From positions 62,001 through 126,000 of the forward strand of contig NZ_JANQBK010000004.1 in assembly GCF_025370105.1 (NCBI RefSeq): 64,000 nucleotides of DNA, in the 5' to 3' direction. Of the stretch, positions 1 through 8,836 are shown in pieces. Position numbers and translations under genes: made by a program. This stretch comes from Sphingomonas hylomeconis. GTDB lineage: Bacteria; Pseudomonadota; Alphaproteobacteria; Sphingomonadales; Sphingomonadaceae. Each line of letters begins with the position of its first letter. Within the stretch, counting starts at the first letter, position 1. A model generated the notes under the pieces. That model was given only the letters and a program-made list of their open reading frames with translations, was not told the DNA's origin and ran no database searches.

Positions 1-617
1 GGGGCAAGACCGGCTGGGGGATCGAGATCAACGCCGCGACGCTGCCGCGCCTGCTGGTCAATCGCGGCTATTATGTCGAACTGTCGGGCGGCGAGCAGGA
101 CAAGGCAAGCAAGGCGTGGCTCGGCGACATGCTGGCCAGCGCCAACTGGCTGGTCAAGGCGCTCGACCAGCGCCAGCGCACGATCATCAAGGTGGCGACC
201 GAGATCGTCAAGCAGCAGGAGGCGTTCTTCCTGCACGGCGTCGCCCATCTCAAACCGATGACGCTGCGCCAGGTCGCCGACGCGATCGAGATGCACGAAT
301 CGACCGTCAGCCGCGTGACGAGCAACAAATATCTGTCCTGCGCGCGCGGGCTCTACGAACTCAAATTCTTCTTCACCTCGGCGATCCAGTCGTCCGAAGG
401 CGGCGATGCGGTGTCGGCGCAGGCGGTAAAGGCGGCGATCCGCGCGCTGATCGGGGCGGAAGGCAGCAAGATCCTGTCCGACGACACTTTGGTCGAGCAG
501 CTGAACGCCAAGGGCTTCGATATCGCGCGCCGCACCGTCGCGAAATATCGCGAGGCGCTGGGCATCGGCAGTTCGGTCCAGCGTCGCCGCGCCAAGGCGC
601 TGGAAGGGGCTGGCTGA
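1..617 (+). CDS. rpoN: RNA polymerase sigma-54 factor RpoN, C-terminal part
   Basis: This is the 3' end of the sigma-54 gene, cut by the window edge and read in the frame beginning at base 3 (about 204 residues visible). Sigma-54 directs RNA polymerase to -24/-12 promoters and needs an AAA+ enhancer-binding protein to open them. The fragment carries the core-binding-to-DNA-binding region with a helix-turn-helix (TLRQVADAIEMHESTVSRVT) and the diagnostic RpoN box ARRTVAKYRE (bases 525-554), which contacts the -24 element. The usual downstream hpf and pts genes are not here; the next gene is on the other strand. The three sigma-54 promoters in the flagellar island of this same window are its likely targets. 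Confidence 0.95.
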   Translation, partial: GKTGWGIEINAATLPRLLVNRGYYVELSGGEQDKASKAWLGDMLASANWLVKALDQRQRTIIKVATEIVKQQEAFFLHGVAHLKPMTLRQVADAIEMHESTVSRVTSNKYLSCARGLYELKFFFTSAIQSSEGGDAVSAQAVKAAIRALIGAEGSKILSDDTLVEQLNAKGFDIARRTVAKYREALGIGSSVQRRRAKALEGAG

Positions 618-626
618 GTCTCTTCG

Positions 627-965
627 TCAGAAGGGCAGCTTCAGTCGCACCATGAGCCTGTTGCTGACCTGCCCGCCAAGCAACGTGGCGCTTTCCACTT
701 CCGCAGCGCCCTTCAGTCCGCCGGCAATGCCGATCTCCGCTTTGGGCGTCTCGCGATCAGGCTCGAACCGGGCGTGATCGAGCCGCGGCAGGCGATATCG
801 GTCGGCACGCATGTTGCCGCACACGACGATATCCTCGGTATCGGCAGTGCGCGCCACTGCGCAGGCATCGCGCGGCAAAACCGGGGCATGCGCCAGATCG
901 GCCATCGCGTCGGGTGCGATCGGTGCCGCGGCGCTTTGCAGAAGCCACAATAGAAAGATCTGCAT
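627..965 (-). CDS. small exported protein of unknown function
   Basis: A 112-residue protein. I chose the ATG at 965 because it opens directly into a hydrophobic signal-peptide-like stretch (MQIFLLWLLQSAAA); an upstream in-frame start at 1019 would bury this signal. The mature part contains DIVVCGNMRADRYRLPRL, a pattern I associate with short uncharacterised periplasmic proteins of sphingomonads; this is recollection, not a search. The protein is convergent with rpoN, 9 bases apart, and divergent from the secreted HEXXH protein that follows. No enzymatic motif is visible, so I assign no function. Confidence 0.7.
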   Translation of the reverse strand: MQIFLLWLLQSAAAPIAPDAMADLAHAPVLPRDACAVARTADTEDIVVCGNMRADRYRLPRLDHARFEPDRETPKAEIGIAGGLKGAAEVESATLLGGQVSNRLMVRLKLPF

Positions 966-1116
966 CCGCCATCCTTCGGCCACCGGCGCGCCAGTTTCTA
1001 CTGGTATATTCAGGGGCAATGGGGCCTAATTGCGGCCGGTACAGGATTCCGCACTATAAGCGGTTCGCCGATATTCTTGGGCGATCACCGTGCGCAGGGG
1101 ATGGATAGTCTAAACG

Positions 1117-2673
1117 ATGCGAATCATCCTGACGGCGATCGCCCTGCTTGTTGCCCCCCTGCTGACCACCCCCGCCGCCGCGGCCTGGCGCGAGGCGAGC
1201 AGCGACCATTTCCTGATCTATGCCGATAGCGAAGAGCGCTGGTTGCAGGGCTTTGCCGATCGGCTCGAGCGGCTCGACAGCGCGATGCGGCTGATCCGCG
1301 CAATCGGCACGCCGCCCGGCGCACGCTCCAACCGGCTGACCATCTATGTCGTGCCGAGCGCCGATGCGGTCGCCAGATTGTGCGGCAAGGGCTGCCGCAA
1401 CATTGCCGGTTTCTACGTGCCCCGCGCCGGCGGGTCGATCGCCTTCACCCCGCGACGTGGCGATGCCGAGGCGGGCACGAACAGCATGAATGCCGATATC
1501 GTGCTGTTTCACGAATATGCCCATCACCTGATGCTGGAGAATTTCGCCGCCGCCTATCCACGCTGGTTCGTCGAGGGCTTTGCCGAGTTCAACGCCACCG
1601 CCAAAATCGACAAGGACGGTTCGGTAATGATCGGCGTGGCGGCGCAGCACCGCGCCAACGGGCTGATTCTCGCCGACCCGCTGCCGATCGAGACGTTGCT
1701 CGACGACAGCAAGGCCAAGCTCAACCCGCGGCAGCAGGATGTGTTCTACGGCCGCGCCTGGCTGCTGACGCATATGTTGACGTTCGATCCCGCGCGCCGA
1801 GGCCAGCTGTCGACCTATCTCAAGCTGATCAACGACGGCACATCCAGCCTGGCCGCCGCGCGCACCGCGTTCGGCGATCTCACGGTGCTGGCGAAGGACA
1901 TGGAATCCTATCTCGATCGCCGTAAACTGTCCGGGCTCAACATCCCCGCCGCTCGGCTCAAGGTCGGCGCGATCACGCTGCGCACGATGACCGACGGCGA
2001 GGCGAGCATGATGGCGGTGCGCATGCGCTCGGACCGCGGCGTGAACCAAGCCCAGGCAGCCGAACTGGTACCCGAGGCGCGCCGTCGCGCCGCCGCCTTT
2101 GCCGCCGACCCCGCCGCGCAGGGCGTGCTCGCCGAGGCGGAATATGATGCCGGCCACGACGCGCTCTGCGAGGCGGCGGCCGACCGCGCGCTGGCCGTCA
2201 ACCCCAAGGACCGCACCGCCCTGCTCTACAAGGGCCGCGCACGGTTGCGCCGTGCCGCCACCGCCAAGGCGACCGATCCGGCGGTGTGGAAGGAAGCGCG
2301 CAGCTGGTTCGTCAGGGCCAACCGGCTGGATACGGATGCCGCCGAGCCGCTGATGCTGTTCTACACCAGTTTCCTCGCCGCCGACCAGAAACCGAGCGCG
2401 AGCGCGGTGACCGGCCTGCTGCGCGCATTCGAACTGTCGCCGCACGATGATGGGCTGCGCATGCTGGTGGTGCGCCAGCTGCTGACCGACGACCAGCCCA
2501 GGCAGGCGCGCGTCGCGCTGCTGCCGCTGGCCTATGATCCGCACGCGCCGGCGGACAATGCCGCGAGCAAGCTTGTGGCGTTGATCGATGCCGGAACGTC
2601 GGGCCCGGCGATCCTCGCGACGATAGAGAAAAAGGGCAAGGAGACGCCCGCGCCAAACAAGCCCGCCGCTTAG
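1117..2673 (+). CDS. secreted HEXXH protein with TPR-like C-terminal half
   Basis: A 518-residue protein with a signal peptide (residues 1-23, ending TTPAAAA). Residues 132-137 read HEYAHH, the zinc-binding HEXXH helix of gluzincin peptidases, followed by WFVEGFAEF with glutamates at about 153 and 157 that could supply the third zinc ligand. Residues from about 310 onward are alanine-rich helical repeats resembling tetratricopeptide repeats (for example AVNPKDRTALLYKGRARLRRA). A peptidase role in the periplasm is inference from the motif and fold order. A purine-rich stretch (AGGGGATGG) precedes the ATG. Its TAG stop overlaps the TAA of the convergent exonuclease gene by two bases (shared TTAG). 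Confidence 0.75.
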   Translation: MRIILTAIALLVAPLLTTPAAAAWREASSDHFLIYADSEERWLQGFADRLERLDSAMRLIRAIGTPPGARSNRLTIYVVPSADAVARLCGKGCRNIAGFYVPRAGGSIAFTPRRGDAEAGTNSMNADIVLFHEYAHHLMLENFAAAYPRWFVEGFAEFNATAKIDKDGSVMIGVAAQHRANGLILADPLPIETLLDDSKAKLNPRQQDVFYGRAWLLTHMLTFDPARRGQLSTYLKLINDGTSSLAAARTAFGDLTVLAKDMESYLDRRKLSGLNIPAARLKVGAITLRTMTDGEASMMAVRMRSDRGVNQAQAAELVPEARRRAAAFAADPAAQGVLAEAEYDAGHDALCEAAADRALAVNPKDRTALLYKGRARLRRAATAKATDPAVWKEARSWFVRANRLDTDAAEPLMLFYTSFLAADQKPSASAVTGLLRAFELSPHDDGLRMLVVRQLLTDDQPRQARVALLPLAYDPHAPADNAASKLVALIDAGTSGPAILATIEKKGKETPAPNKPAA

Positions 2674-3671
2674 TCGTCCTCATCCTCATAGCCGACCAGC
2701 GCCAGCGCGCGCGCCTTGATCTGCCGCGTCATGCACCAATGGACCAGCGCATCCTCGCGCCCGTGCGTCACCCATACTTCCTTGGGCGCGATCTCGGTCA
2801 GCGTGTCGGTCAGTTCGTCCCAGTCGGCGTGATCGCTGAGGATCAGCGGCAGCTCGACATTACGCTGCACCGCGCGCTGCCGCACGCGCATCCACCCGCT
2901 CGCCATCGCGGTGATGGGATCGGGCAGCCGCCTGGACCAGCGATCGTTGAGCGCGCCCGGCGGCGCCACCACCACCTTGCCCATCAGTTCCGCCTTGGGC
3001 GTGTCCGCGACCAGGCGCAGCTCGCCCAGATCAACGCCGAGCTCGACATAGAGATCGCACAGGCGCTGCACCGCGCCGTGCAGATAGATCGGATCGTCAT
3101 GCCCGCGGTCGCGCAGCTCGCGGATCACGCGCTGCGCCTTGCCCAGCGCATAGGCGCCGACCAGCACGCAGCGCGTCGGGTTGGCGCGCAGCGCGGCGGT
3201 CAGTTTGTCGATCTCGTCGCCGGTTTCGGGATGACGGAACACCGGCAGGCCGAACGTCGCCTCGGTAATAAACACATCGCATTTGACCGGCTGGAAACCG
3301 GTGCAGGTCGGATCGGCGCGGCGCTTGTAATCACCCGACACGACGACCCGCTCGCCGCGATGATCGAGCACGATCTGTGCCGATCCGAGTACGTGGCCGG
3401 CCGGCACGAACGTCGCCTCGACCCCGCCGCCGCAATCGACCGTCTCGCCATAGGCCACCGGCACGCCGGCCTGCGGGCCGTAGCGCACGTCCATGATCGC
3501 CAGCGTCTCCGGCGTTGCCCATACCCGCTCATGCCCGCCGCGCGCGTGATCGGCATGGCCGTGCGTGACCAATGCGCGCGGCACCGGGCGCGAGGGATCG
3601 ACCCAGATATCGGCGGGTTTGATGTAGATGCCGTGCGGTTGCGGATCGAGCCAGTCGCCGAGCTTTGCCAT
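2670..3671 (-). CDS. ligase-associated DNA exonuclease (metallo-beta-lactamase fold)
   Basis: A 333-residue protein with the metallo-beta-lactamase/beta-CASP signature THGHADH (residues 36-42) and later histidine motifs (GHVLGSAQI, SDHADWDEL, VTHGRED). This architecture matches the ligase-associated DNA exonuclease family, related to mRNA 3'-end-processing nucleases, that travels with an ATP-dependent DNA ligase, a DEXH helicase and PdeM in many Proteobacteria. It is expected to process DNA ends in repair. It diverges from the matching DEXH helicase, with an intergenic palindromic repeat between. No ligase gene lies beside it, which is unusual. Its stop overlaps that of the upstream HEXXH gene. 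Confidence 0.88.
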   Translation of the reverse strand: MAKLGDWLDPQPHGIYIKPADIWVDPSRPVPRALVTHGHADHARGGHERVWATPETLAIMDVRYGPQAGVPVAYGETVDCGGGVEATFVPAGHVLGSAQIVLDHRGERVVVSGDYKRRADPTCTGFQPVKCDVFITEATFGLPVFRHPETGDEIDKLTAALRANPTRCVLVGAYALGKAQRVIRELRDRGHDDPIYLHGAVQRLCDLYVELGVDLGELRLVADTPKAELMGKVVVAPPGALNDRWSRRLPDPITAMASGWMRVRQRAVQRNVELPLILSDHADWDELTDTLTEIAPKEVWVTHGREDALVHWCMTRQIKARALALVGYEDEDD

Positions 3672-3728
3672 CGTCCCTATATGGTTGGGATGACTGGTTG
3701 TTCCATGCCTCGCCTTTTCTCCACGGCC

Positions 3729-3817
3729 GTCACCCTGAACTTGTTTCAGGGTCCACCGTGCAACCAGGGCCGATCGGGCATGAGGCGCGATGGATGCTGA
3801 AACACGATCAGCATGAC
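3729..3817. repeat. intergenic palindromic repeat, copy 1
   Basis: Two inward-facing arms beginning GTCACCCTGAAC and ending CAGCATGACG surround a GC-rich centre. Each arm contains a short dyad (CCCTGAACTTGTTTCAGGG on the left; the right arm is degenerate). Six further full or partial copies of this GTCATCC...GGATCCA family occur in the window. This copy is the only one that runs into a gene: the helicase ATG at 3794 is within the right arm. Confidence 0.8.
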
Positions 3818-6241
3818 GACAGTGGCGGTGAACCGACTGCCCTCCCCGCCCCCCTCGCCGCCTGGTTCGCCACGCGCGGCTGGGCGCCCCGGCGGCACCA
3901 GCTCGCCATGCTCGAGGTCGGTCGCGCCGGGCATCACGGCCTGCTCGTCGCCGCGACCGGGGCGGGCAAGACGATGGCCGGCTTCCTGCCCACGCTGACC
4001 GAGCTGATCGAGCAGCCGACCGAGGGTCTGCACACGCTGTACGTCTCGCCGCTCAAGGCGCTGGCGGTCGACGTGCAGCGCAACCTGATCAACCCGATCG
4101 AGGAAATGGGTCTCGACCTGCGCGTCGAAACCCGCACCGGTGACACGCCCAGCGACCGCAAGGCGCGCCAGCGCGTCCGCCCGCCGCAGATCCTGCTGAC
4201 CACCCCCGAATCGCTCAGCCTGCTGCTCAGCTATCCGGACAGCGACCTGATCTTCGGGACGCTCAAGACGATCGTGGTCGATGAGGTCCATGCCTTCGCT
4301 ACCGGCAAGCGCGGCGATCTGCTGGCCTTGTGCATGGCGCGGCTGCAACGCCTGTCGCCGAGCTTACGCCGCGTGGCCTTGTCCGCCACCGTCGCCGATG
4401 CCGATGGCTATCGCGCCTGGCTGGCGCCGGACGGCGATATCGACACGGTCGATCTGGTGCAGGGCGAACCCGGCGCGCCGGCCAAGATCGACATCCTGCT
4501 GCCCGAGGGTCGCGTGCCCTGGACCGGCCATTCCGGGCGCTACGCCGCCGAACAGGTGATGGCCGAGATCGAGACGCACAACACCTCGATCGTGTTCTGC
4601 AACACGCGCAGCCTGGCCGAGCTGATCTTCCAGGATCTGTGGAAGGTCAACGCGATGAGCCTGCCGATCGGCATCCATCATGGCTCCCTGTCGCTGGAGG
4701 CGCGGCGCAAGGTCGAGTCCGCCATGGCCGACGGCAAGCTGCGCGGCCTGGTCGCCACCGCGAGCCTCGATCTCGGGGTCGATTGGGGCGATGTCGATCT
4801 GGTCATCCAGATGGGCGCGCCGAAGGGTTCGTCGCGGCTGCTGCAGCGCATCGGCCGCTCCAACCACCGCATGGACGAGCCAAGCGAAGCGGTGATCGTG
4901 CCCGGCAATCGCTTCGAATATCTCGAGGCGCGCGCTGCGCTCGACGCGGTCGATGCGGGCGAGCTTGATCCCGACATCTTCCGGCAGGGCGGGCTCGACG
5001 TGCTCGCGCAGCACATCATGGCCTGCGCCTGCGCCGCGCCCTTCACGTCTGCCGACATGCTCGACGAGATCCGCTCGGCGCTGCCCTATTCGGCGCTGAC
5101 CGTGGAGACGTTCGATCGCGTGCTCGGCTTCATCCGCGACGGCGGCTATGCGCTCAAAGCCTATGACAAGTTCAAGCGGCTGACGCAGGACGAAGAGGGG
5201 CTGTGGCGTGTCAGCCATCCGAAGTTCGTCGCCCAGCACCGGCTCAATGCCGGGATCATCGTCGAGGCGACGATGCTCACCGTACGCTTCAAGAACGGCC
5301 GCTCGCTCGGCAAGGTCGAAGAAGCGTTCGCCGCCACCCTGATGTCGGGCGACACTTTCTTCTTCGCGGGCATGAGCCTGGAGGTGATGGGCGTCTCGAC
5401 CGAGGACCTGCTGGTCCGCGCCACTGCCCGGCCGGCGCGGATCCCGACCTATGGCGGCGCGCGCATGGCGCTGTCGACCAACCTGGCCGAGCGCGTCCGC
5501 GGCTTCCTCGCCGATCCCGCCCAATGGTCACGCTTTCCGAACGACGTGCGCGAATGGCTCGACATGCAGATGCGCCGCTCGACCCTGCCCAATCCCGGCC
5601 AGCTGCTGGTCGAAACCTTCCCGCGCGAAGGGCGGCATTACATGGTCGCCTACAGTTTCGAAGGCTGGAACGCGCACCAGTCGCTCGGCATGCTCGTCAC
5701 GCGCCGGATGGAGACTTTGGGGCTCAAACCGATGGGCTTCGTGTCGAACGATTATGCGCTGGCCTGTTACGGGCTGGAGCCGATCACCGATCCGCAATCG
5801 CTCTTCTCGCCCGACATTCTGGAGGACGAATTCGTCGATTGGGTGCAGAGTTCGGCATTGCTCAAGCGCGCGTTCCGCGAGGTCGCGGTGATTGGCGGGC
5901 TGGTCGAGCGCCAGCATCCGGGCAAGCGCAAGACCGGCAAGCAGGTGACCTTCTCGACCGACCTGATCTACGACGTGCTGCGCAAATACGAGCCCGGCCA
6001 TCTGCTGCTGCAGGCCGCCTGGGAAGACGCGCGCGCCAGGATGACCGATGTCGGGCGGTTGGCGAGCCTGCTCGACCGCGCGGTGGACACGATGCTTCAC
6101 GTCGATCTCGATCGCGTCTCGCCGCTCGCCGTGCCGGTGCTGACCCTGATCGGGCGCGAGAAGATCGCCACGGGGCTGGCGGACGACGCGCTGCTGATCG
6201 AGGCCGAGGCACTTGCCGAGGAAGCCATGCGGCTCGACTGA
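3794..6241 (+). CDS. ligase-associated DEXH box helicase (Lhr-like)
   Basis: An 815-residue superfamily 2 helicase. Motif I is ATGAGKT (residues 54-60), motif II DEVH (residues 163-166), motif III LSATVAD; motif VI lies in LQRIGRSNHR. The long C-terminal region is typical of Lhr-like enzymes, and the whole matches the ligase-associated DNA-damage-response DEXH helicase family, which unwinds DNA or RNA-DNA duplexes in repair. Choosing the start is difficult. ATG 3794 is the last usable start before the helicase core, and it sits inside a palindromic repeat. The reading frame stays open upstream to 3665, but that extension only translates the repeat and overlaps the divergent exonuclease start. 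Confidence 0.9.
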   Translation: MLKHDQHDDSGGEPTALPAPLAAWFATRGWAPRRHQLAMLEVGRAGHHGLLVAATGAGKTMAGFLPTLTELIEQPTEGLHTLYVSPLKALAVDVQRNLINPIEEMGLDLRVETRTGDTPSDRKARQRVRPPQILLTTPESLSLLLSYPDSDLIFGTLKTIVVDEVHAFATGKRGDLLALCMARLQRLSPSLRRVALSATVADADGYRAWLAPDGDIDTVDLVQGEPGAPAKIDILLPEGRVPWTGHSGRYAAEQVMAEIETHNTSIVFCNTRSLAELIFQDLWKVNAMSLPIGIHHGSLSLEARRKVESAMADGKLRGLVATASLDLGVDWGDVDLVIQMGAPKGSSRLLQRIGRSNHRMDEPSEAVIVPGNRFEYLEARAALDAVDAGELDPDIFRQGGLDVLAQHIMACACAAPFTSADMLDEIRSALPYSALTVETFDRVLGFIRDGGYALKAYDKFKRLTQDEEGLWRVSHPKFVAQHRLNAGIIVEATMLTVRFKNGRSLGKVEEAFAATLMSGDTFFFAGMSLEVMGVSTEDLLVRATARPARIPTYGGARMALSTNLAERVRGFLADPAQWSRFPNDVREWLDMQMRRSTLPNPGQLLVETFPREGRHYMVAYSFEGWNAHQSLGMLVTRRMETLGLKPMGFVSNDYALACYGLEPITDPQSLFSPDILEDEFVDWVQSSALLKRAFREVAVIGGLVERQHPGKRKTGKQVTFSTDLIYDVLRKYEPGHLLLQAAWEDARARMTDVGRLASLLDRAVDTMLHVDLDRVSPLAVPVLTLIGREKIATGLADDALLIEAEALAEEAMRLD

Positions 6242-6318
6242 GCCGGGCGGTCGCGGGCCGCGCGGCGTACGTGCGATGACATCTTGCGTTAGGGCCGATT
6301 CGGGCGCACCATCCGCCG

Positions 6319-7242
6319 ATGGTGTTCAAGTCCGCTTTGCTGATTGTGCTTCTCGCCAGCGCACCGCCGCTCCAGGCGCCGCCCGATCCTGGGGCCACCG
6401 ACCCGGTGCCCGATCCCGCCGCCGCCGCGCTCGACTTCGCGACCGAGCAGGATCGCATGACGCTCCCGGTCAAGATCGCCGACTCGGGCCCCTACGCCTT
6501 CATCGTCGATACCGGATCGCAACGCACCGTCATCTCGCGCCAGCTCGCCCAGCTGCTCAAGCTCAGCCCCGGCCGCGACGTGCGGATGACGGCGATGACC
6601 GGCGCCAGCACCGTCGCCACCGCGATCATCCCGCTGATCACCGTCGGCACGCTGGGCGGCGCGCGGATCGAGGCGCCCGCGCTCGAGGCCGAACATCTCG
6701 GCGCGGATGGGCTGCTCGGGCTCGATACGCTGCAGGGCCGCGCGCTGACGATCGACTTCGATCGCCGCCGCATGACCGTCGCCGCCGCGCGCCCCCGCGG
6801 GCGCAGACCCGCGCCCGCCGCGGACGAGATCGTCGTGACGGCCAAGAGCGTGCTCGGCCAGCTCGTTGTCACCGATGCGCTGTACGCCGGCACCCGGGTG
6901 CGCGTGATCCTGGATACCGGATCGGCGATCACGATGGGCAATCTTGCGCTCAAGAAGCGCGTGTCCCGCCCGGCGATGACGCCCATCTCGGTGATGAGCG
7001 TCACCGGCGCATGGCTCAGCGCCGACGCGACGCAGATCCGGCAGATCAAGGTCGGCGGCGTGACCTTCCAGAACCTGCCGATCGCGTTCGCCGACGCCGC
7101 GCCGTTCGAGCGGTTCGGGCTGCAGAAGCGCCCCGCGCTGATGCTCGGCATGGATGCGCTGCGGCTGTTCCGCCGCGTCGATATCGATTTCGCCAATCGC
7201 GAGGTGCGTTTCGCACTGCCCCGGAACGCCCATCGGCTCTAG
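6319..7242 (+). CDS. exported retropepsin-like aspartyl protease
   Basis: A 307-residue protein starting with a hydrophobic signal segment (residues 1-20). It carries two DTG catalytic-type motifs, FIVDTGSQRTVIS (Asp64) and VILDTGSAIT (Asp199), each followed by the hydrophobic patterns of one retropepsin-like domain (LLGLDTL and LMLGMDAL). Two tandem aspartyl protease domains in a single chain would allow an intramolecular active site, although many bacterial members of this family have unproven activity. The ATG follows the helicase by 77 bases. The next gene, an M20 peptidase, starts 60 bases on, so a loose co-transcription of two exported hydrolases is possible. Confidence 0.82.
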   Translation: MVFKSALLIVLLASAPPLQAPPDPGATDPVPDPAAAALDFATEQDRMTLPVKIADSGPYAFIVDTGSQRTVISRQLAQLLKLSPGRDVRMTAMTGASTVATAIIPLITVGTLGGARIEAPALEAEHLGADGLLGLDTLQGRALTIDFDRRRMTVAAARPRGRRPAPAADEIVVTAKSVLGQLVVTDALYAGTRVRVILDTGSAITMGNLALKKRVSRPAMTPISVMSVTGAWLSADATQIRQIKVGGVTFQNLPIAFADAAPFERFGLQKRPALMLGMDALRLFRRVDIDFANREVRFALPRNAHRL

Positions 7243-7302
7243 CCCGTTGCGCGCCGCGCGCGCGCCGTTACCTTGGTCGCTCAACGATAGAGGGGTGCGA
7301 CG

Positions 7303-8712
7303 ATGCGGACGACCAAGCTGGCGACTTTGGGCATGGCCTCGATCCTCGCGCTGCAGCCCGCCGCGCTCCCCGCCCAGGCGCTCAGCCCCGACCAGCAGCG
7401 CTTCTTCGGCCTGTACAAGGAGCTGGTCGAGACCAACACGACGCTGTCGGTCGGCTCCTGCACCCAGGCCGCCGCGCAGATCGCCACGCGGCTCAAGGCG
7501 GCCGGCTATGCCGATGCGGACATCGTCCCCTTCTCCGTCCCCGATCACCCGCGCGAGGGCGGGCTGGTTGCGATGCTGCGCGGCAGCGACGCGGCGCTGA
7601 AACCGATGCTGCTGCTCGCGCATCTCGACGTGGTCGAGGCCAAGCGCGAGGATTGGGTGCGCGATCCGTTCACGCTGATCGAGGAGGACGGCTATTACTA
7701 CGCCCGCGGCACGGTCGACGACAAGGCGATGGCGGCGGTGTGGGCGGACAGCATGATCCGCTTCAAGACCGAGGGCTATCGCCCCAAGCGCACGATCAAG
7801 CTGGCGCTGACCTGCGGCGAGGAAACCACTTTCGCGTGGAACGGCGCCCAGTGGCTGGCCAAGAACAAGCCGGACCTGATCGCCGCCGAATTCGTGCTCA
7901 ACGAAGGCGGTGGCGGGCGGCTGGATGCGCAGGGCAAGCGCCAGGTGCTCGCCATGCAGGTCGGCGAGAAGGCAGCGCAGAACTATACGTTCGCCGCCAC
8001 CAATCCCGGCGGGCACAGCTCGCAGCCAGTGCCCGACAATGCGATCTACGAGCTCGCCGACGCGGTCGAGGCGGTGCGCGGCCACGAATTCCCGGTCAAG
8101 TTCACCGATACGACGCGCGCCTTCTTCGCTGCCACTGCCAAATCCATGCCCGGCCCGATCGCCACCGCGATCACGCAGTTGCTCGCCAACCCGGCCGATG
8201 TCGCCGCGGACAAGATCGTCAGCCAGGACAAGACGTTCCATTCCACGCTGCGCACCACCTGCGTCGCCACGTTGCTGAACGCCGGCCATGCCGAGAATGC
8301 GCTGCCGCAGCGCGCCACCGCCAACATCAACTGCCGCATCTTCCCCGGCGAAACGGTCGAGGCGACGCTCGCCAAATTGCAGGAACTGGCCGGGCCCAAG
8401 GTCAAGGTGACGATCAACCAGCCGGTCCGCCCGACCGCGATCCCGACGCCGCTCGATCCCAAGATCCTCGGCCCGGCAACCACGCTGGCCGCTCGGCATT
8501 TCCCCGGCGTACCGGTCGTGCCCCTGATGTCGACTGGCGCCACCGACGGCATCTTCTTCCAGGCGATTGGCATCCCGGTCTACGGCGTGCCCGGCTTCTT
8601 CATCGACAGCGATTTCAACGGCGTCCACGGCCTCAACGAACGCATCCGCGTGAAGTCGCTGTATGACGGGCGGGCGTATCTGCACGATCTGGTCAAGGTT
8701 TATGCGGGCTAG
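7303..8712 (+). CDS. exported M20-family metallopeptidase
   Basis: A 469-residue protein with an N-terminal signal peptide (cleavage near PAQA, about residue 26). Zinc-binding M20 motifs are present in order: HLDVVEAK (His107, Asp109), GTVDDKA, the CGEE pair with the catalytic and metal-binding glutamates, and GGGG/GGHSS in the dimerisation domain. It should be a periplasmic carboxypeptidase or dipeptidase; the substrate cannot be read from the sequence. A ribosome-binding site (AGAGGGG) lies 8 bases before the ATG. An intergenic palindromic repeat follows the stop and separates it from the convergent kup gene. Confidence 0.88.
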   Translation: MRTTKLATLGMASILALQPAALPAQALSPDQQRFFGLYKELVETNTTLSVGSCTQAAAQIATRLKAAGYADADIVPFSVPDHPREGGLVAMLRGSDAALKPMLLLAHLDVVEAKREDWVRDPFTLIEEDGYYYARGTVDDKAMAAVWADSMIRFKTEGYRPKRTIKLALTCGEETTFAWNGAQWLAKNKPDLIAAEFVLNEGGGGRLDAQGKRQVLAMQVGEKAAQNYTFAATNPGGHSSQPVPDNAIYELADAVEAVRGHEFPVKFTDTTRAFFAATAKSMPGPIATAITQLLANPADVAADKIVSQDKTFHSTLRTTCVATLLNAGHAENALPQRATANINCRIFPGETVEATLAKLQELAGPKVKVTINQPVRPTAIPTPLDPKILGPATTLAARHFPGVPVVPLMSTGATDGIFFQAIGIPVYGVPGFFIDSDFNGVHGLNERIRVKSLYDGRAYLHDLVKVYAG

Positions 8713-8723
8713 CTATCCCACTG

Positions 8724-8819
8724 CCGTCATTCTGAACTCGATTCAGGATCCATCGTGCCGCACACTCGCGGCCGCTAATCATGCGGCACGATGGATCCTG
8801 ACTTGCGTCAGGATGACGG
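8724..8819. repeat. intergenic palindromic repeat, copy 2
   Basis: Outer arms CCGTCAT and ATGACGG are perfect, each followed by an inner dyad (TCTGAACTCGATTCAGGATC on the left; GGATCCTGACTTGCGTCAGG on the right). The middle repeats TGCCGCAC/GCGGCAC. It sits between the convergent M20 peptidase and kup genes and could end transcription from both sides, though it lacks a T-run. Confidence 0.85.
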
Positions 8820-8836
8820 TTTCGCGCTTTCAGCGC

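Noticed and set aside
1054..2544. Long open frame opposite the HEXXH gene
   Set aside because: High-GC shadow frame; composition is His/Arg/Gln-rich without domains, and the opposite strand has a clear signal peptide and zinc motif.
3665..3793. Upstream extension of the helicase gene to 3665
   Set aside because: It translates the palindromic repeat and overlaps the divergent exonuclease start.
6213..8685. Two very long open frames (one on each strand) over the protease and M20 genes
   Set aside because: Arg/Ala-rich, low-complexity translations with no recognisable motif; the real genes have catalytic motifs in another frame.
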